From positions 1 through 34,225 of the forward strand of contig JAHJAV010000083.1 in the NCBI GenBank assembly GCA_018813685.1: a stretch of 34,225 nt of DNA. The letters are read 5' to 3'. This DNA is from Nanobdellota archaeon (GTDB lineage Archaea; Nanobdellota; Nanobdellia; Woesearchaeales; JACPBV01). This document shows, in pieces, positions 15,517 to 22,741 of this stretch. Position 1 is the stretch's first letter. The number at the start of each line of letters is the position of its first letter. Below the pieces are notes generated by a model. That model did no database searches, was not told where the DNA came from, and saw only the letters and a program-made list of their open reading frames with translations. A program made the position numbers and the translations under genes.

Positions 15517-15786
15517 TTACATCACTGTAATTCCTTTTTTGAGCTTGGCTCTTAATTTTGGGCTAATCTCATCTTTATGTATCCAGATTATCCCTTCTTT
15601 AAGCAGAGCAATCTTTCCGCTTTCTTCTAGGTAACTGAGAATAAGGTTAAGTGTTGGTCTCATAACCTTCTTGGTTAATCTTCGGTCTATCTCATTCTTT
15701 GAAAGAGGACTCATTGCGACCCTTATTGTTTTTTCAACATTTAATATTGTATCAAGCCTAGGGTAATGAAGTACTTCAGTTGTCAT
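15517..15786 (-). CDS. Winged-helix antitoxin-like regulator
   Basis: An 89-residue protein with a winged helix-turn-helix pattern: VEKTIRVAMSPLSKNEIDRRL, then RPTLNLILSYLEESGKIALLKEGIIWIHKDE. It is the promoter-proximal partner of the RelE-like toxin. The ATG follows AAGGTGA. The palindrome TATACTATAGTATA at 15807-15820 falls at the expected transcription start and is the likely autoregulatory operator. Confidence 0.75.
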   Translation of the reverse strand: MTTEVLHYPRLDTILNVEKTIRVAMSPLSKNEIDRRLTKKVMRPTLNLILSYLEESGKIALLKEGIIWIHKDEISPKLRAKLKKGITVM

Positions 15787-15806
15787 TTTAATTCACCTTA
15801 TATGTT

Positions 15807-15820
15807 TATACTATAGTATA
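15807..15820. promoter_or_regulatory. Palindromic operator of the toxin-antitoxin pair
   Basis: TATACTATAGTATA is a perfect 14-bp palindrome. On the minus strand it lies about 20 nt downstream of TTTATATATG (15832-15841), which is the TATA box, and before the AAGGTGA ribosome-binding site of the antitoxin gene. Confidence 0.55.
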
Positions 15821-15920
15821 AGTATATATCATATATAAACTTTGTGGTTTTTAAGATGCAATACTTTTATAAAACAAAAACCTTTATAAATAGATTAAGA
15901 CATATCTAGTAAATATAGGG

Positions 15921-16082
15921 GTGGTCAATATAGCAGTAGATTACGGCAATTGTAATCTTTGTAAAAAAGGAAACCTTGTAAAGCTAGGAGAAAGAGAGAT
16001 AAGCAAGACTACCTATGTAGTTTTAAGGTGTGATAAGTGCAATCATCAGGTTGCAAGAAGCATGGATAAAAATGGCAGATGA
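15921..16082 (+). CDS. 53-residue single zinc-ribbon micro-protein
   Basis: A GTG at 15921 opens a 53-codon frame containing NCNLC near the start and RCDKCNH near the end (C11, C14, C37, C40), a single zinc ribbon with nothing added. A TATA-like TTTATAAATAG at about 15884-15894 is at the right distance for a short leader, and AGGGG overlaps the start. It overlaps the next micro-gene by 11 bp, which supports both being real. The role is unknown; such ribbons often bind nucleic acid or transcription and translation machinery. Confidence 0.65.
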   Translation: MVNIAVDYGNCNLCKKGNLVKLGEREISKTTYVVLRCDKCNHQVARSMDKNGR

Positions 16083-16203
16083 GAAATCACTTCAGTCAAT
16101 TGAAGGGCAGGGAGCAAAGAAATGCCCGGAATGCGGCAGTAAAGACATCATTAGAGAGGATAATGAAGTTTACTGCAAGAAATGCGGTTTTGTTATAGAT
16201 TAA
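16072..16203 (+). CDS. 43-residue TFIIB-type zinc-ribbon micro-protein
   Basis: A 43-codon frame from the ATG at 16072. It reads KKCPECGSKDIIREDNEV then CKKCGFVID, with cysteines at 18, 21, 35 and 38. This matches the N-terminal zinc ribbon of archaeal TFB/TFIIB, ending just where the B-reader and cyclin folds would begin. It has no core domain, so it cannot act as a complete initiation factor. It starts inside the end of the preceding zinc-ribbon gene, implying translational coupling. It could contact RNA polymerase or be a generic zinc ribbon. Confidence 0.65.
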   Translation: MADEKSLQSIEGQGAKKCPECGSKDIIREDNEVYCKKCGFVID

Positions 16204-16311
16204 CTTAAACTGGTTCTTAGCTTTTATTAGGGGATTTTGTAGAATTTTAATTTGTTATTTCTTTTGTGACATCTCAAAAATGCCCTTCATTTCTGATGAT
16301 GCTCAAAAACC

Positions 16312-16638
16312 TTAGATTTTTGACACTTCTTCAATTAATTTTTCTGCTGTCAAATCGTCTTTTGATAGGTTGCTATTGCTGCAATATGGGCACCTTAGCT
16401 TAACTTTAGAACCTTTTCTGATAGAGAAATGATACTTGCAGTCTAAACATACTAGTTTTATGGAGTCTAATGGTTCTTTTGCTGCTGAATAAGCTTGTTT
16501 TTTCTTTTCCTGCTTTTCCATAACTTTGTTATGGCAAACTATACAGAGAATTCTTTTTCCGTCAATGCTGTATCTTATATTCTCAAATGGGAATCTTTTA
16601 TTACATACATTACAGATATATGCCTTGCCATTTTTCAT
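16312..16638 (-). CDS. Double zinc-ribbon protein, last gene of the ftsZ operon
   Basis: A 108-residue protein with two zinc-binding modules. The first has ICNVCNK (C9, C12) and LCIVCHN (C32, C35); the second has VCLDCKY (C64, C67) and RCPYCSN (C83, C86). A lysine-rich linker joins them, and an acidic helix ends the protein. It follows the coiled-coil gene by 12 bp on the same strand. The motif suggests nucleic-acid or protein binding; no enzymatic domain is visible. Its presence in an operon with ftsZ may be functional or only positional. Confidence 0.6.
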   Translation of the reverse strand: MKNGKAYICNVCNKRFPFENIRYSIDGKRILCIVCHNKVMEKQEKKKQAYSAAKEPLDSIKLVCLDCKYHFSIRKGSKVKLRCPYCSNSNLSKDDLTAEKLIEEVSKI

Positions 16639-16650
16639 GCTCTTGCCTTT

Positions 16651-16986
16651 TTATCTTTTATTACTGCCTGAGTAAAAGAATTTCTCGATAGAGACATCTT
16701 GAGGTCCGTATTCGCCATATCTTGCATTGCCTTTTGATGGGGTTGCTTGCTGCCTTTCTGGTTGAGGTTCTTCGAATTTTTTTATCTGCTCCTGCCTGAT
16801 TGTGGGTTTATGCTCGCTTAAGTTTCTCTTTATGTCAGAAATCTCTTTTGTGAGGCTGTTTATGGCTTCTTTTATGCTGGTTATTTCATTAGCAAATTTC
16901 TTGCTGTGCATGTCCATCATCAGCTCTATCTTCTTTTCAATAAAAAAATCCGGGTTCATGTTCTGTTGTAACACAGTTTCTACCAT
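16651..16986 (-). CDS. Coiled-coil protein with disordered tail, ftsZ operon
   Basis: A 111-residue protein. Residues 15-60 form a likely coiled coil (EIKKIEL-type heptads, KEAINSLTKEISDIKRNL). The rest is Gln-, Pro- and Gly-rich and ends SIEKFFYSGSNKR. There is no membrane helix. A strong GGAGGGT site precedes the ATG, and the gene follows the helical-repeat gene by 15 bp. A coiled coil plus a short conserved-looking tail would suit a scaffold or adaptor, but this is inference. Confidence 0.6.
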   Translation of the reverse strand: MVETVLQQNMNPDFFIEKKIELMMDMHSKKFANEITSIKEAINSLTKEISDIKRNLSEHKPTIRQEQIKKFEEPQPERQQATPSKGNARYGEYGPQDVSIEKFFYSGSNKR

Positions 16987-17001
16987 ATTACCCTCCTTAT
17001 G

Positions 17002-17733
17002 TTAGTCATGGAAGTTTTCTTTTATGAAGTTAATCATAACGTCGTTTCCTGCTAACCCATATGCTTCCAAAGCTTTTGATATATGCTCATCTTTTAAGCA
17101 TATATCTCCTACTGCATTGAGCCTTTCTTGGTCTTGCGCAAGCTCAAATGCCTTTATTGCATAGTTATACTCTTTTTCTTCCATGCATTTGTTGCCTAAT
17201 ACAACTAATTTTTCTTTGTCATTTATCTTTGAAAATATGTCAAATGCATATTCAAACTTGTACTTGTCAAGGCAATGGTTGCCTATCTCTATCAGCCTTT
17301 CATTGTCACCGACTGATATGAATGCTTTGACAGCATGCGCAAACCTGCCTTCATTGATGCATCTTTTTCCTACTTCATTTAGTTTTCCAATGTTTCCTGA
17401 CATCTTATAGACTTCAATGCAGTTGTCAAATTGTAATAGCCTTTCATAGTCTTCTCCTACCTCATTTAGTTTCTGCCTGTTTCCTGCAAGTAGGAATGAT
17501 TTTACTGCATCGTTTAAGTTTCCTTTTCTCCTGTAGGCTTCACCCAGTGCTGTAAGTATGTTAAATTTCATCTCAGGGCTGAACATTGTAAGATTAAGGT
17601 TATCAATACCTTTTCTTAACAGCTGAGGAACCATCTTATCAAATTTGTTTGTGTCTTCTTTTTGATTAAGGAATTCCTGGTTCTTTTCAACTATAGTTCC
17701 TACCATCTTTTTTATGATTTCATCATCAACCAT
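17002..17733 (-). CDS. Helical-repeat (TPR-like) protein, ftsZ operon
   Basis: A 243-residue protein made of about five repeats of 31-33 residues. The recurring pattern is a helix ending in a small-residue turn, then a second helix: NEGRFAHAVKAFISVGDNERL, then EEKEYNYAIKAFELAQDQERL. Such alpha-solenoids bind other proteins. The gene starts 9 bp after the ftsZ stop with GGTGAAAAT before the ATG, so it is co-transcribed and probably made in step with FtsZ. An FtsZ-binding role is plausible but not shown. No SepF or FtsA homologue is in the window. Confidence 0.65.
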   Translation of the reverse strand: MVDDEIIKKMVGTIVEKNQEFLNQKEDTNKFDKMVPQLLRKGIDNLNLTMFSPEMKFNILTALGEAYRRKGNLNDAVKSFLLAGNRQKLNEVGEDYERLLQFDNCIEVYKMSGNIGKLNEVGKRCINEGRFAHAVKAFISVGDNERLIEIGNHCLDKYKFEYAFDIFSKINDKEKLVVLGNKCMEEKEYNYAIKAFELAQDQERLNAVGDICLKDEHISKALEAYGLAGNDVMINFIKENFHD

Positions 17734-17742
17734 ATTTTCACC

Positions 17743-18813
17743 TTATGTCAATACATCTATGCCCAGTTCGTTGCCTAACATTTTTCTTTGTGCAATTTCG
17801 CGCTTACTATCAAGCTTTCCACATATCCATGGGGAAGTTACACCTGTTACGATTGTCATTACACAGATTTTGCCCCTCATTGAAGGGTTAATCCTAGCTC
17901 CCCATATGATATTAGCGTTTTCATCCATGTTTTCAGTTGCTATATCGCCAATCTTAGCTACTTCATCTAATGTCATGTCTGGACCGCCTTCAATATGGAT
18001 CAGGGCGCCTTCTGCTCCTTTGTAATCAATATCTAGCAATTGGTTTGATAGGGCTCCTTTTACTGCTTCTTCTACTCTGTTTTTAGTGTCAGAAACACCT
18101 ACACCTATTGCAGCGACTCCTCCCCCTTTCATTATTGCTTTTACATCTGCAAAGTCTAAGTTAACTAATGATGGAACAGAGATTGTTTCAACTATTCCAC
18201 TGATCATTGTTGAGATAAGTTCATTTGCTACTGCAAATGCCTGCTGTACAGGAAGGTTTCCTGCAATCTGGACTAATCTATTATTGTCTATTACAATTAC
18301 AGTATCACAGACTTCTCTTAATCTTGCCAGGCCCATCTCTGCTCTGTCTATCCTGGCTCTTTCGATCTTGAATGGCATTGTTATTGTTCCAATTACAATT
18401 GCTCCTTTTTCCCTAGCTACATTAGCAATTATCGGAGCTGCTCCTGTTCCTGTTCCGCCGCCCATTCCAGCGCATACAAAGACCATGTCTGAACAGTTTA
18501 AACTGTCTTTGATCTGGTTTATAGTTTCTTTTGCTGCTTCTGCTCCTTTTGCAGGAAAACCACCACAGCCTAGCCCTCTAGTGAGGTTTTTACCAATAAG
18601 GAATTTATAATCAGCTTCTGTTATGTTTAAGTGAGGCTGATCAGTATTACAAGCGAGAATCTCAGCGCCTTTAACGCCTTTTTTGTGAAGCCAGCTTACC
18701 ATGTTGCTTCCTGCTCCACCTACTCCGATTACTTTTATGTTGGCCTGGCCCACTGCAGCAGGTGTGTTTTGCTTGGATTGTTGGTTGATTGCGTTTTCAA
18801 AGATTGACATCAT
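17743..18813 (-). CDS. ftsZ: Cell-division GTPase FtsZ
   Basis: Tubulin-like GTPase that forms the division ring. The nucleotide-binding motif GVGGAGSN is at residues 30-37, and the tubulin signature GGGTGTG at 118-124. The T7 loop with catalytic acid reads NLDFADVKAIM. The protein is 356 residues, of which the last ten read LGNELGIDVLT, so the C-terminal tail is short. Two ATGs stand at the start (18813 and 18810) after AGGGGGC. It heads an operon with three unknown genes. The transcript probably has a leader of about 100 nt that can fold; see the entry at 18847. Confidence 0.95.
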   Translation of the reverse strand: MMSIFENAINQQSKQNTPAAVGQANIKVIGVGGAGSNMVSWLHKKGVKGAEILACNTDQPHLNITEADYKFLIGKNLTRGLGCGGFPAKGAEAAKETINQIKDSLNCSDMVFVCAGMGGGTGTGAAPIIANVAREKGAIVIGTITMPFKIERARIDRAEMGLARLREVCDTVIVIDNNRLVQIAGNLPVQQAFAVANELISTMISGIVETISVPSLVNLDFADVKAIMKGGGVAAIGVGVSDTKNRVEEAVKGALSNQLLDIDYKGAEGALIHIEGGPDMTLDEVAKIGDIATENMDENANIIWGARINPSMRGKICVMTIVTGVTSPWICGKLDSKREIAQRKMLGNELGIDVLT

Positions 18814-18846
18814 TTTTTTGCCCCCTAACCCCTTTTTCTTTTTTAT

Positions 18847-18911
18847 CTATACTTTAGCCAAGGATAAGCCTTTCTGAGACAAATCTCCTTTTTTTAGCTA
18901 GGTTAGTATAG
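18847..18911 (-). promoter_or_regulatory. Foldable leader of the ftsZ operon
   Basis: On the minus strand CTATACT pairs with AGTATAG (18905-18911 with 18847-18853), enclosing two small hairpins: GGAGA/TCTC and AAGG/CCTT, and a possible TAGC/GCTA helix. This three-way-junction-like element lies between candidate TATA boxes (near 18932-18943 and 18966-18974) and the ftsZ start. It could be a regulatory leader RNA, or the outer arms could be a protein-binding palindrome. Confidence 0.35.
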
Positions 18912-18953
18912 AACTATTATTATGGCATAGCTAATATATAAATGTTACTATTT

Positions 18954-18976
18954 GGTATACTGGGATACTTATATAG
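18954..18976 (-). promoter_or_regulatory. Upstream ftsZ promoter element sharing the CCCAGTAT motif
   Basis: On the minus strand the sequence reads CCTATATAAG, then TATCCCAGTATACC: a TATA-like element followed by the 11-base word CCCAGTATACC, which also occurs in the repeat array at 21602-21634. A second TATA-like CATTTATATATTAG lies further downstream, so which one is used is uncertain. Confidence 0.35.
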
Positions 18977-19063
18977 GAAAAGTGTTTTTTTGCTCTGGGA
19001 AGGCTGAGAAGGGGAAAAATGGCAGGGATAGATTTATAACTCTAACTTTATTTCATTATTTTT

Positions 19064-20350
19064 ATGACTAATATATACTTCCAAACCCATGGCTGCTCTA
19101 CTAACTTATCAGAGTCAGAAGTGATGATGGGTTTGCTTAGGGAATCTAAGTTTGAGATAGTTGAAGATCCAAGCGATGCAGATGTTATTGTTATCAATAT
19201 ATGTACTGTTAAAGGGGAAGATACTGCTTTGAGGGAGATAAGAAAGTTGAATGATAATTTTTTGGGTAAGAAATTGATTGTAGCTGGGTGTATAACTAAG
19301 ATAATACTTAATGAAACGAGAAAGATAAATGATGAAATCAGTTTTATATCTACCCACAATATAAAATCCATAGTTGAGGTTGTTGAAGAGACACTTAATG
19401 GGAATGTCATAGAGGCTACTGGGAGAGACCAGTATGAAAAGATAAATCTGCCTAAAATGAGGAAGAATCCTGTTGTGGGGATTATACCTATATTGAATGG
19501 ATGCGCTGGTTATTGCGCTTATTGTTCTGTTAAATATGTTAAAGGTAAACTATTTTCTTATCCGATGCAGGATATTGAGAAAGAAGCTAATGAATGCTTA
19601 ATTCAAGGATGTAAGGAATTGTGGATAACTTCACAAGATAATGCAGCCTATATGTTAGAAAGGGATAAGTTGACTAAGCTGCCTGAGCTGATAGAGAATT
19701 TATCAAGAATAGACAAGAAATTCTTTATGCGTATTGGGATGATGAATCCAGAGCACCTGCTTAAGGTATTGCCCCAGATGATAGAAGCCTATAAGAGCGA
19801 TAAGGTGTTTAAGTTTTTGCATATTCCTGTGCAGTCTGGGAATGATGAAATCTTAAAGCTGATGAAAAGACAGTATACCGTTGAGGATTTTAAGCTGATT
19901 GTCAATGAATTCAGGAAAAATATACCTTCTATTTCAATAAGTACAGACTTAATTGTGGGATTTCCTACAGAAACAGAGCAGCAGTTTAACGATTCTTTAG
20001 GATTAGTGAAAGAGATAAAGCCAGATGTTTTGAACATATCTAAGTTTCAGGCGAGGCATGGCACAGATGCAGTAAAGATGAAAGAGCAGGTTGATGGGGT
20101 GATTGTTAAGGCAAGGTCGAAATTATTAACAGATATATTCCATAATATTTCCAGGATGAATCATGAGCAATGGATAGGGTGGGAAGGTGAGGTATTGATA
20201 GATGAGATAGGTAAGAACAATACATTTATCTCTAGGAATATAGATTATAGGCAGATTATCTTAAGCGGTGAGTTTAAGTTAGGTGATATAGTTAGAGTTA
20301 GGGTTATTGATGGGACTACTTTTGATTTGAGGGGAGAAAGGGTAACTTAA
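19064..20350 (+). CDS. tRNA t6A37 methylthiotransferase (MtaB/CDKAL1 family)
   Basis: Radical-SAM enzyme that adds a methylthio group to t6A at position 37 of ANN-decoding tRNAs. The N-terminal UPF0004 domain has cysteines C11, C47 and C76 for the auxiliary cluster. The radical-SAM cluster motif CAGYCAYC has C147, C151 and C154. A C-terminal TRAM-like domain ends GEFKLGDIVRVRVIDG. At 428 residues the length is typical of the archaeal/eukaryotic subgroup. TTTATAACT at about 19031-19039 predicts a leaderless transcript. Converges with the next gene by a 4-bp overlap. Confidence 0.9.
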   Translation: MTNIYFQTHGCSTNLSESEVMMGLLRESKFEIVEDPSDADVIVINICTVKGEDTALREIRKLNDNFLGKKLIVAGCITKIILNETRKINDEISFISTHNIKSIVEVVEETLNGNVIEATGRDQYEKINLPKMRKNPVVGIIPILNGCAGYCAYCSVKYVKGKLFSYPMQDIEKEANECLIQGCKELWITSQDNAAYMLERDKLTKLPELIENLSRIDKKFFMRIGMMNPEHLLKVLPQMIEAYKSDKVFKFLHIPVQSGNDEILKLMKRQYTVEDFKLIVNEFRKNIPSISISTDLIVGFPTETEQQFNDSLGLVKEIKPDVLNISKFQARHGTDAVKMKEQVDGVIVKARSKLLTDIFHNISRMNHEQWIGWEGEVLIDEIGKNNTFISRNIDYRQIILSGEFKLGDIVRVRVIDGTTFDLRGERVT

Positions 20351-20922
20351 ATTTTTATTCCTTCAAAAAATGGCAGTAATGCTTCATTTGCCCTAAGATA
20401 TTTTAACAAATCTTTATTAATCACTTTTATTCCTGCATTGGTGTCCATCTCAATTCTAGATTGAATCAATGAATCTGATATCTTTCCTTTTAGAAAGTTT
20501 CTGTGATCTTTTAAATTGCCAAACATTTCCAGATTTAATATCTCTTTGATTATATTCTTGTAATACTTATCAAAATTGTCAATAATATCTTTAAGAACAG
20601 ACAAAAATCCAAGTATGCATCGCTTGTATTCTTCATTGTTTCTAATATCTAAAGTGATCCTTATTTTTCCAAAACCTTCAGTATACAGCTTGAATTGCAG
20701 ATGCTCTGAGCCATGAGGGTGAGTTTCTCTCGGTTGGTGGTGTTCAATTGCAATATCCCTATGCACTATTATCTCCTCTTCCTTGTGCCTTGATTTCATC
20801 CTAAACCTATATTCTTCCTCATTTGGGTTTTGGCATGGCAGTTCTATAATCTCTATCCGTATGTCTCCTTTATTAAATTCCCTACTTTTAATGTATATTG
20901 GCAGAAATTGAAAGTCAAGCAT
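20347..20922 (-). CDS. Uncharacterised protein, second gene of a toxin-antitoxin-like module
   Basis: A 191-residue protein starting MLDFQFLPIYIK. The middle part carries a histidine-rich segment, EHHQPRETHPHGSEHLQFKL, inside what looks like a beta-sheet domain, and the C-terminal half is helical. The His-rich strand pair is faintly reminiscent of small archaeal toxins of the DUF6516 kind, but I am not confident. The ATG at 20922 lies one base after the stop of the upstream gene; a TTG at 20937 would overlap it by 14 bp. The upstream partner has a DNA-binding-like N-terminus and a repeat-bearing promoter. Confidence 0.6.
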   Translation of the reverse strand: MLDFQFLPIYIKSREFNKGDIRIEIIELPCQNPNEEEYRFRMKSRHKEEEIIVHRDIAIEHHQPRETHPHGSEHLQFKLYTEGFGKIRITLDIRNNEEYKRCILGFLSVLKDIIDNFDKYYKNIIKEILNLEMFGNLKDHRNFLKGKISDSLIQSRIEMDTNAGIKVINKDLLKYLRANEALLPFFEGIKI

Positions 20923-20923
20923 T

Positions 20924-21592
20924 TTAGCTGCCTGCAACAGAGTTTTCCAATTGCTTTTTTGTTTTTAAGTCAACTTTTCTTTCAGAGAAATTCCTTAATA
21001 CATCCTCTACGTCATTTATGAAGGATTCCTGGCTTAAGTTATGTTTGGCGTAAATAGCTTTAAACTCCATAATGTTTATTTCATCAGCAGAAGGAACATA
21101 TTTCCATTTAGGGATTCCGAATTCATTATAGATTATTTCCACTAAGAGTTGAAAATAAATTCTTGTAAATTCTTCTGATAAATGCTTATGTTCATTATCT
21201 ACTCCGAAAAATTCACTTGGATTATATGATTTTTGCTTATGATAAACTTTGAGTATTTTAATATCAAGTTCCCATTCACCTTCTTTTTTTGGAGGAACAT
21301 TGTATTCATATTCATAACCTGTCTTTTCTATTCTAATTGGAAGTATATCCTTTAAATATGTGGCTAATTCAATAAACTCTTTCTTTCTTTTATATTGTAT
21401 AACAGAAGATTTGTTTGTAGTTATTTCCCCAGACCTTTCTGGCTCCGCTCTTCTGATCATACGCCATATTACATCTTCAAAAGTCTCATCTTTATTTCCG
21501 ATTTCAGCTAATTTAGCTCTTAGTGTATTACTTACCTTGATTGTTGTTTTATTTGGCACGCTTTTTAAATTGTTAGTTATATTGTTTTCCAT
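20924..21592 (-). CDS. RHH/antitoxin-like N-terminus fused to an unknown domain
   Basis: A 222-residue protein. Residues about 12-45 read TTIKVSNTLRAKLAEIGNKD then TFEDVIWRMIRRAE, the strand-helix-helix pattern of archaeal antitoxins. The remaining 170 residues, with KKEGEWELDIKILKVYHKQ and EEFTRIYFQLLVEIIYNEFG, form an unrecognised domain. It precedes the His-rich gene with which it is tightly linked. Of two in-frame ATGs (21604 and 21592) the second follows GGTGAG and is preferred. The promoter carries 9-bp repeats over the predicted start site, consistent with autoregulation by the RHH domain. Confidence 0.6.
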   Translation of the reverse strand: MENNITNNLKSVPNKTTIKVSNTLRAKLAEIGNKDETFEDVIWRMIRRAEPERSGEITTNKSSVIQYKRKKEFIELATYLKDILPIRIEKTGYEYEYNVPPKKEGEWELDIKILKVYHKQKSYNPSEFFGVDNEHKHLSEEFTRIYFQLLVEIIYNEFGIPKWKYVPSADEINIMEFKAIYAKHNLSQESFINDVEDVLRNFSERKVDLKTKKQLENSVAGS

Positions 21593-21601
21593 TATACTCA
21601 C

Positions 21602-21642
21602 CATACTGGGTATACTAGGTATACTGGGTATACTATATAAAT
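21602..21642 (-). promoter_or_regulatory. Promoter with four 9-bp repeats over the start site
   Basis: On the plus strand GTATACTGG-type units repeat at exactly 9-bp spacing (cores ATACT ending at 21607, 21616, 21625 and 21634). On the minus strand they follow directly after the TATA box ATTTATATAG (21633-21642) and cover the expected transcription start. This is the place and form of an operator bound by several RHH dimers side by side. Confidence 0.55.
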
Positions 21643-21701
21643 CTTTCGGTTTTAAATAAGAAATGTAATATAATTAATTTAAAATAGAATAAAAAGATAT
21701 T

Positions 21702-22724
21702 TTAAATACACTGCTTGCAGTAGTCTATCCCTAATGCCTTGTTTGTCTTTTCTATTGATTCTTTTGCATCTTTAAAGCCCATTGCTGCCCTTATTGCATC
21801 TATGTTTTCACAGACAACATCAGATTCCTGGTGTATAGCCTGAAGGTATAATAGTTTTTTACCTGTGACGCCTATTGCTTCTTTCCAGACTACTATCTCA
21901 GGCATATCTGATCTTAGCCTTCCAAGGTCTTTTGCGAATTCCATAATCTCTGCTGTTGACCTTACTGCTGATGCATTGTCAACTAATCTTACCCTGGTTG
22001 TTTTTTCGAATAGTTTTATAACTTCGTTTACATCAGGTGTCTCTTTGCAGTCAACTGTTATTGCGTGCAAGTGCATCAATGTTGTTGAGACTGACAAAGC
22101 AGTTGTGAATATGGGCATTCCATGCAGTACTGTCTGCACATCAGGGCCGTGGTGTGAAGGAAGTTCTAGTTCAGGAATAATTGCGTTTATAGGGCCATGC
22201 CTTATATCCCATGGATCTGCCCCTCTTCTTATCATTGTGGCATGGACTGCTTCAATTCCATATTTACTTTTGATTGCATTTAATGTCCTGCATAGCCCTG
22301 TTGTGTTGCAGCTTACGACTCTTATATAATCTTTACCTACAGCTTCATCATAATTGCATTGGGCTGTAAAGCTTACATCTGCTACTTTTGATTTTTCTCC
22401 GCCCTGGAATATTGCTTTTATCTTGTTAGGTATGTAATATTTTTCTTTATTTTCAGCTCCTCCTTTTTTTGGAGAGCAGTCTATGATTATATCTACTTTT
22501 TTCAGCATGTCTTCAAATGCGCCTTCTATCTTAAGGCCATTTAAATCTTCTGCGCCTAGCAATCTGTACATTGGGATGTTTTTTGTCTGCGCAGAGATCA
22601 TCCTATAATTATAGCTGTGGGCTGTTACTCCAATAAGCTCCATATCATCCTGTAACATTACAGCATCAGCAACTCTTTTGCCGATTGTTCCATATCCAAC
22701 AATTCCCACTTTTGTTTTGCTCAT
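21702..22724 (-). CDS. gap: Type II glyceraldehyde-3-phosphate dehydrogenase (archaeal)
   Basis: Oxidises and phosphorylates glyceraldehyde 3-phosphate with NAD(P). The Rossmann motif GIVGYGTIGKRVADAV opens the protein, and the active-site cysteine is C139 in SCNTTGLCRT. This is the archaeal type II family, 340 residues. It is the last gene of a minus-strand glycolytic operon, 17 bp after fba, with GGGTGA before the ATG. It is the only clearly archaeal-type enzyme in that operon. Confidence 0.93.
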   Translation of the reverse strand: MSKTKVGIVGYGTIGKRVADAVMLQDDMELIGVTAHSYNYRMISAQTKNIPMYRLLGAEDLNGLKIEGAFEDMLKKVDIIIDCSPKKGGAENKEKYYIPNKIKAIFQGGEKSKVADVSFTAQCNYDEAVGKDYIRVVSCNTTGLCRTLNAIKSKYGIEAVHATMIRRGADPWDIRHGPINAIIPELELPSHHGPDVQTVLHGMPIFTTALSVSTTLMHLHAITVDCKETPDVNEVIKLFEKTTRVRLVDNASAVRSTAEIMEFAKDLGRLRSDMPEIVVWKEAIGVTGKKLLYLQAIHQESDVVCENIDAIRAAMGFKDAKESIEKTNKALGIDYCKQCI

Positions 22725-22741
22725 GTTCTCACCCTCGCGGT

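Noticed and set aside
18086-18610. 174-codon frame on the plus strand opposite ftsZ
   Set aside because: Its proline/serine/isoleucine-rich translation is the usual shadow of the strongly conserved ftsZ frame on the other strand.
20041-20350. Possible fusion of the methylthiotransferase with an extra domain
   Set aside because: The C-terminal part is the ordinary TRAM domain of the family and the total length is normal.
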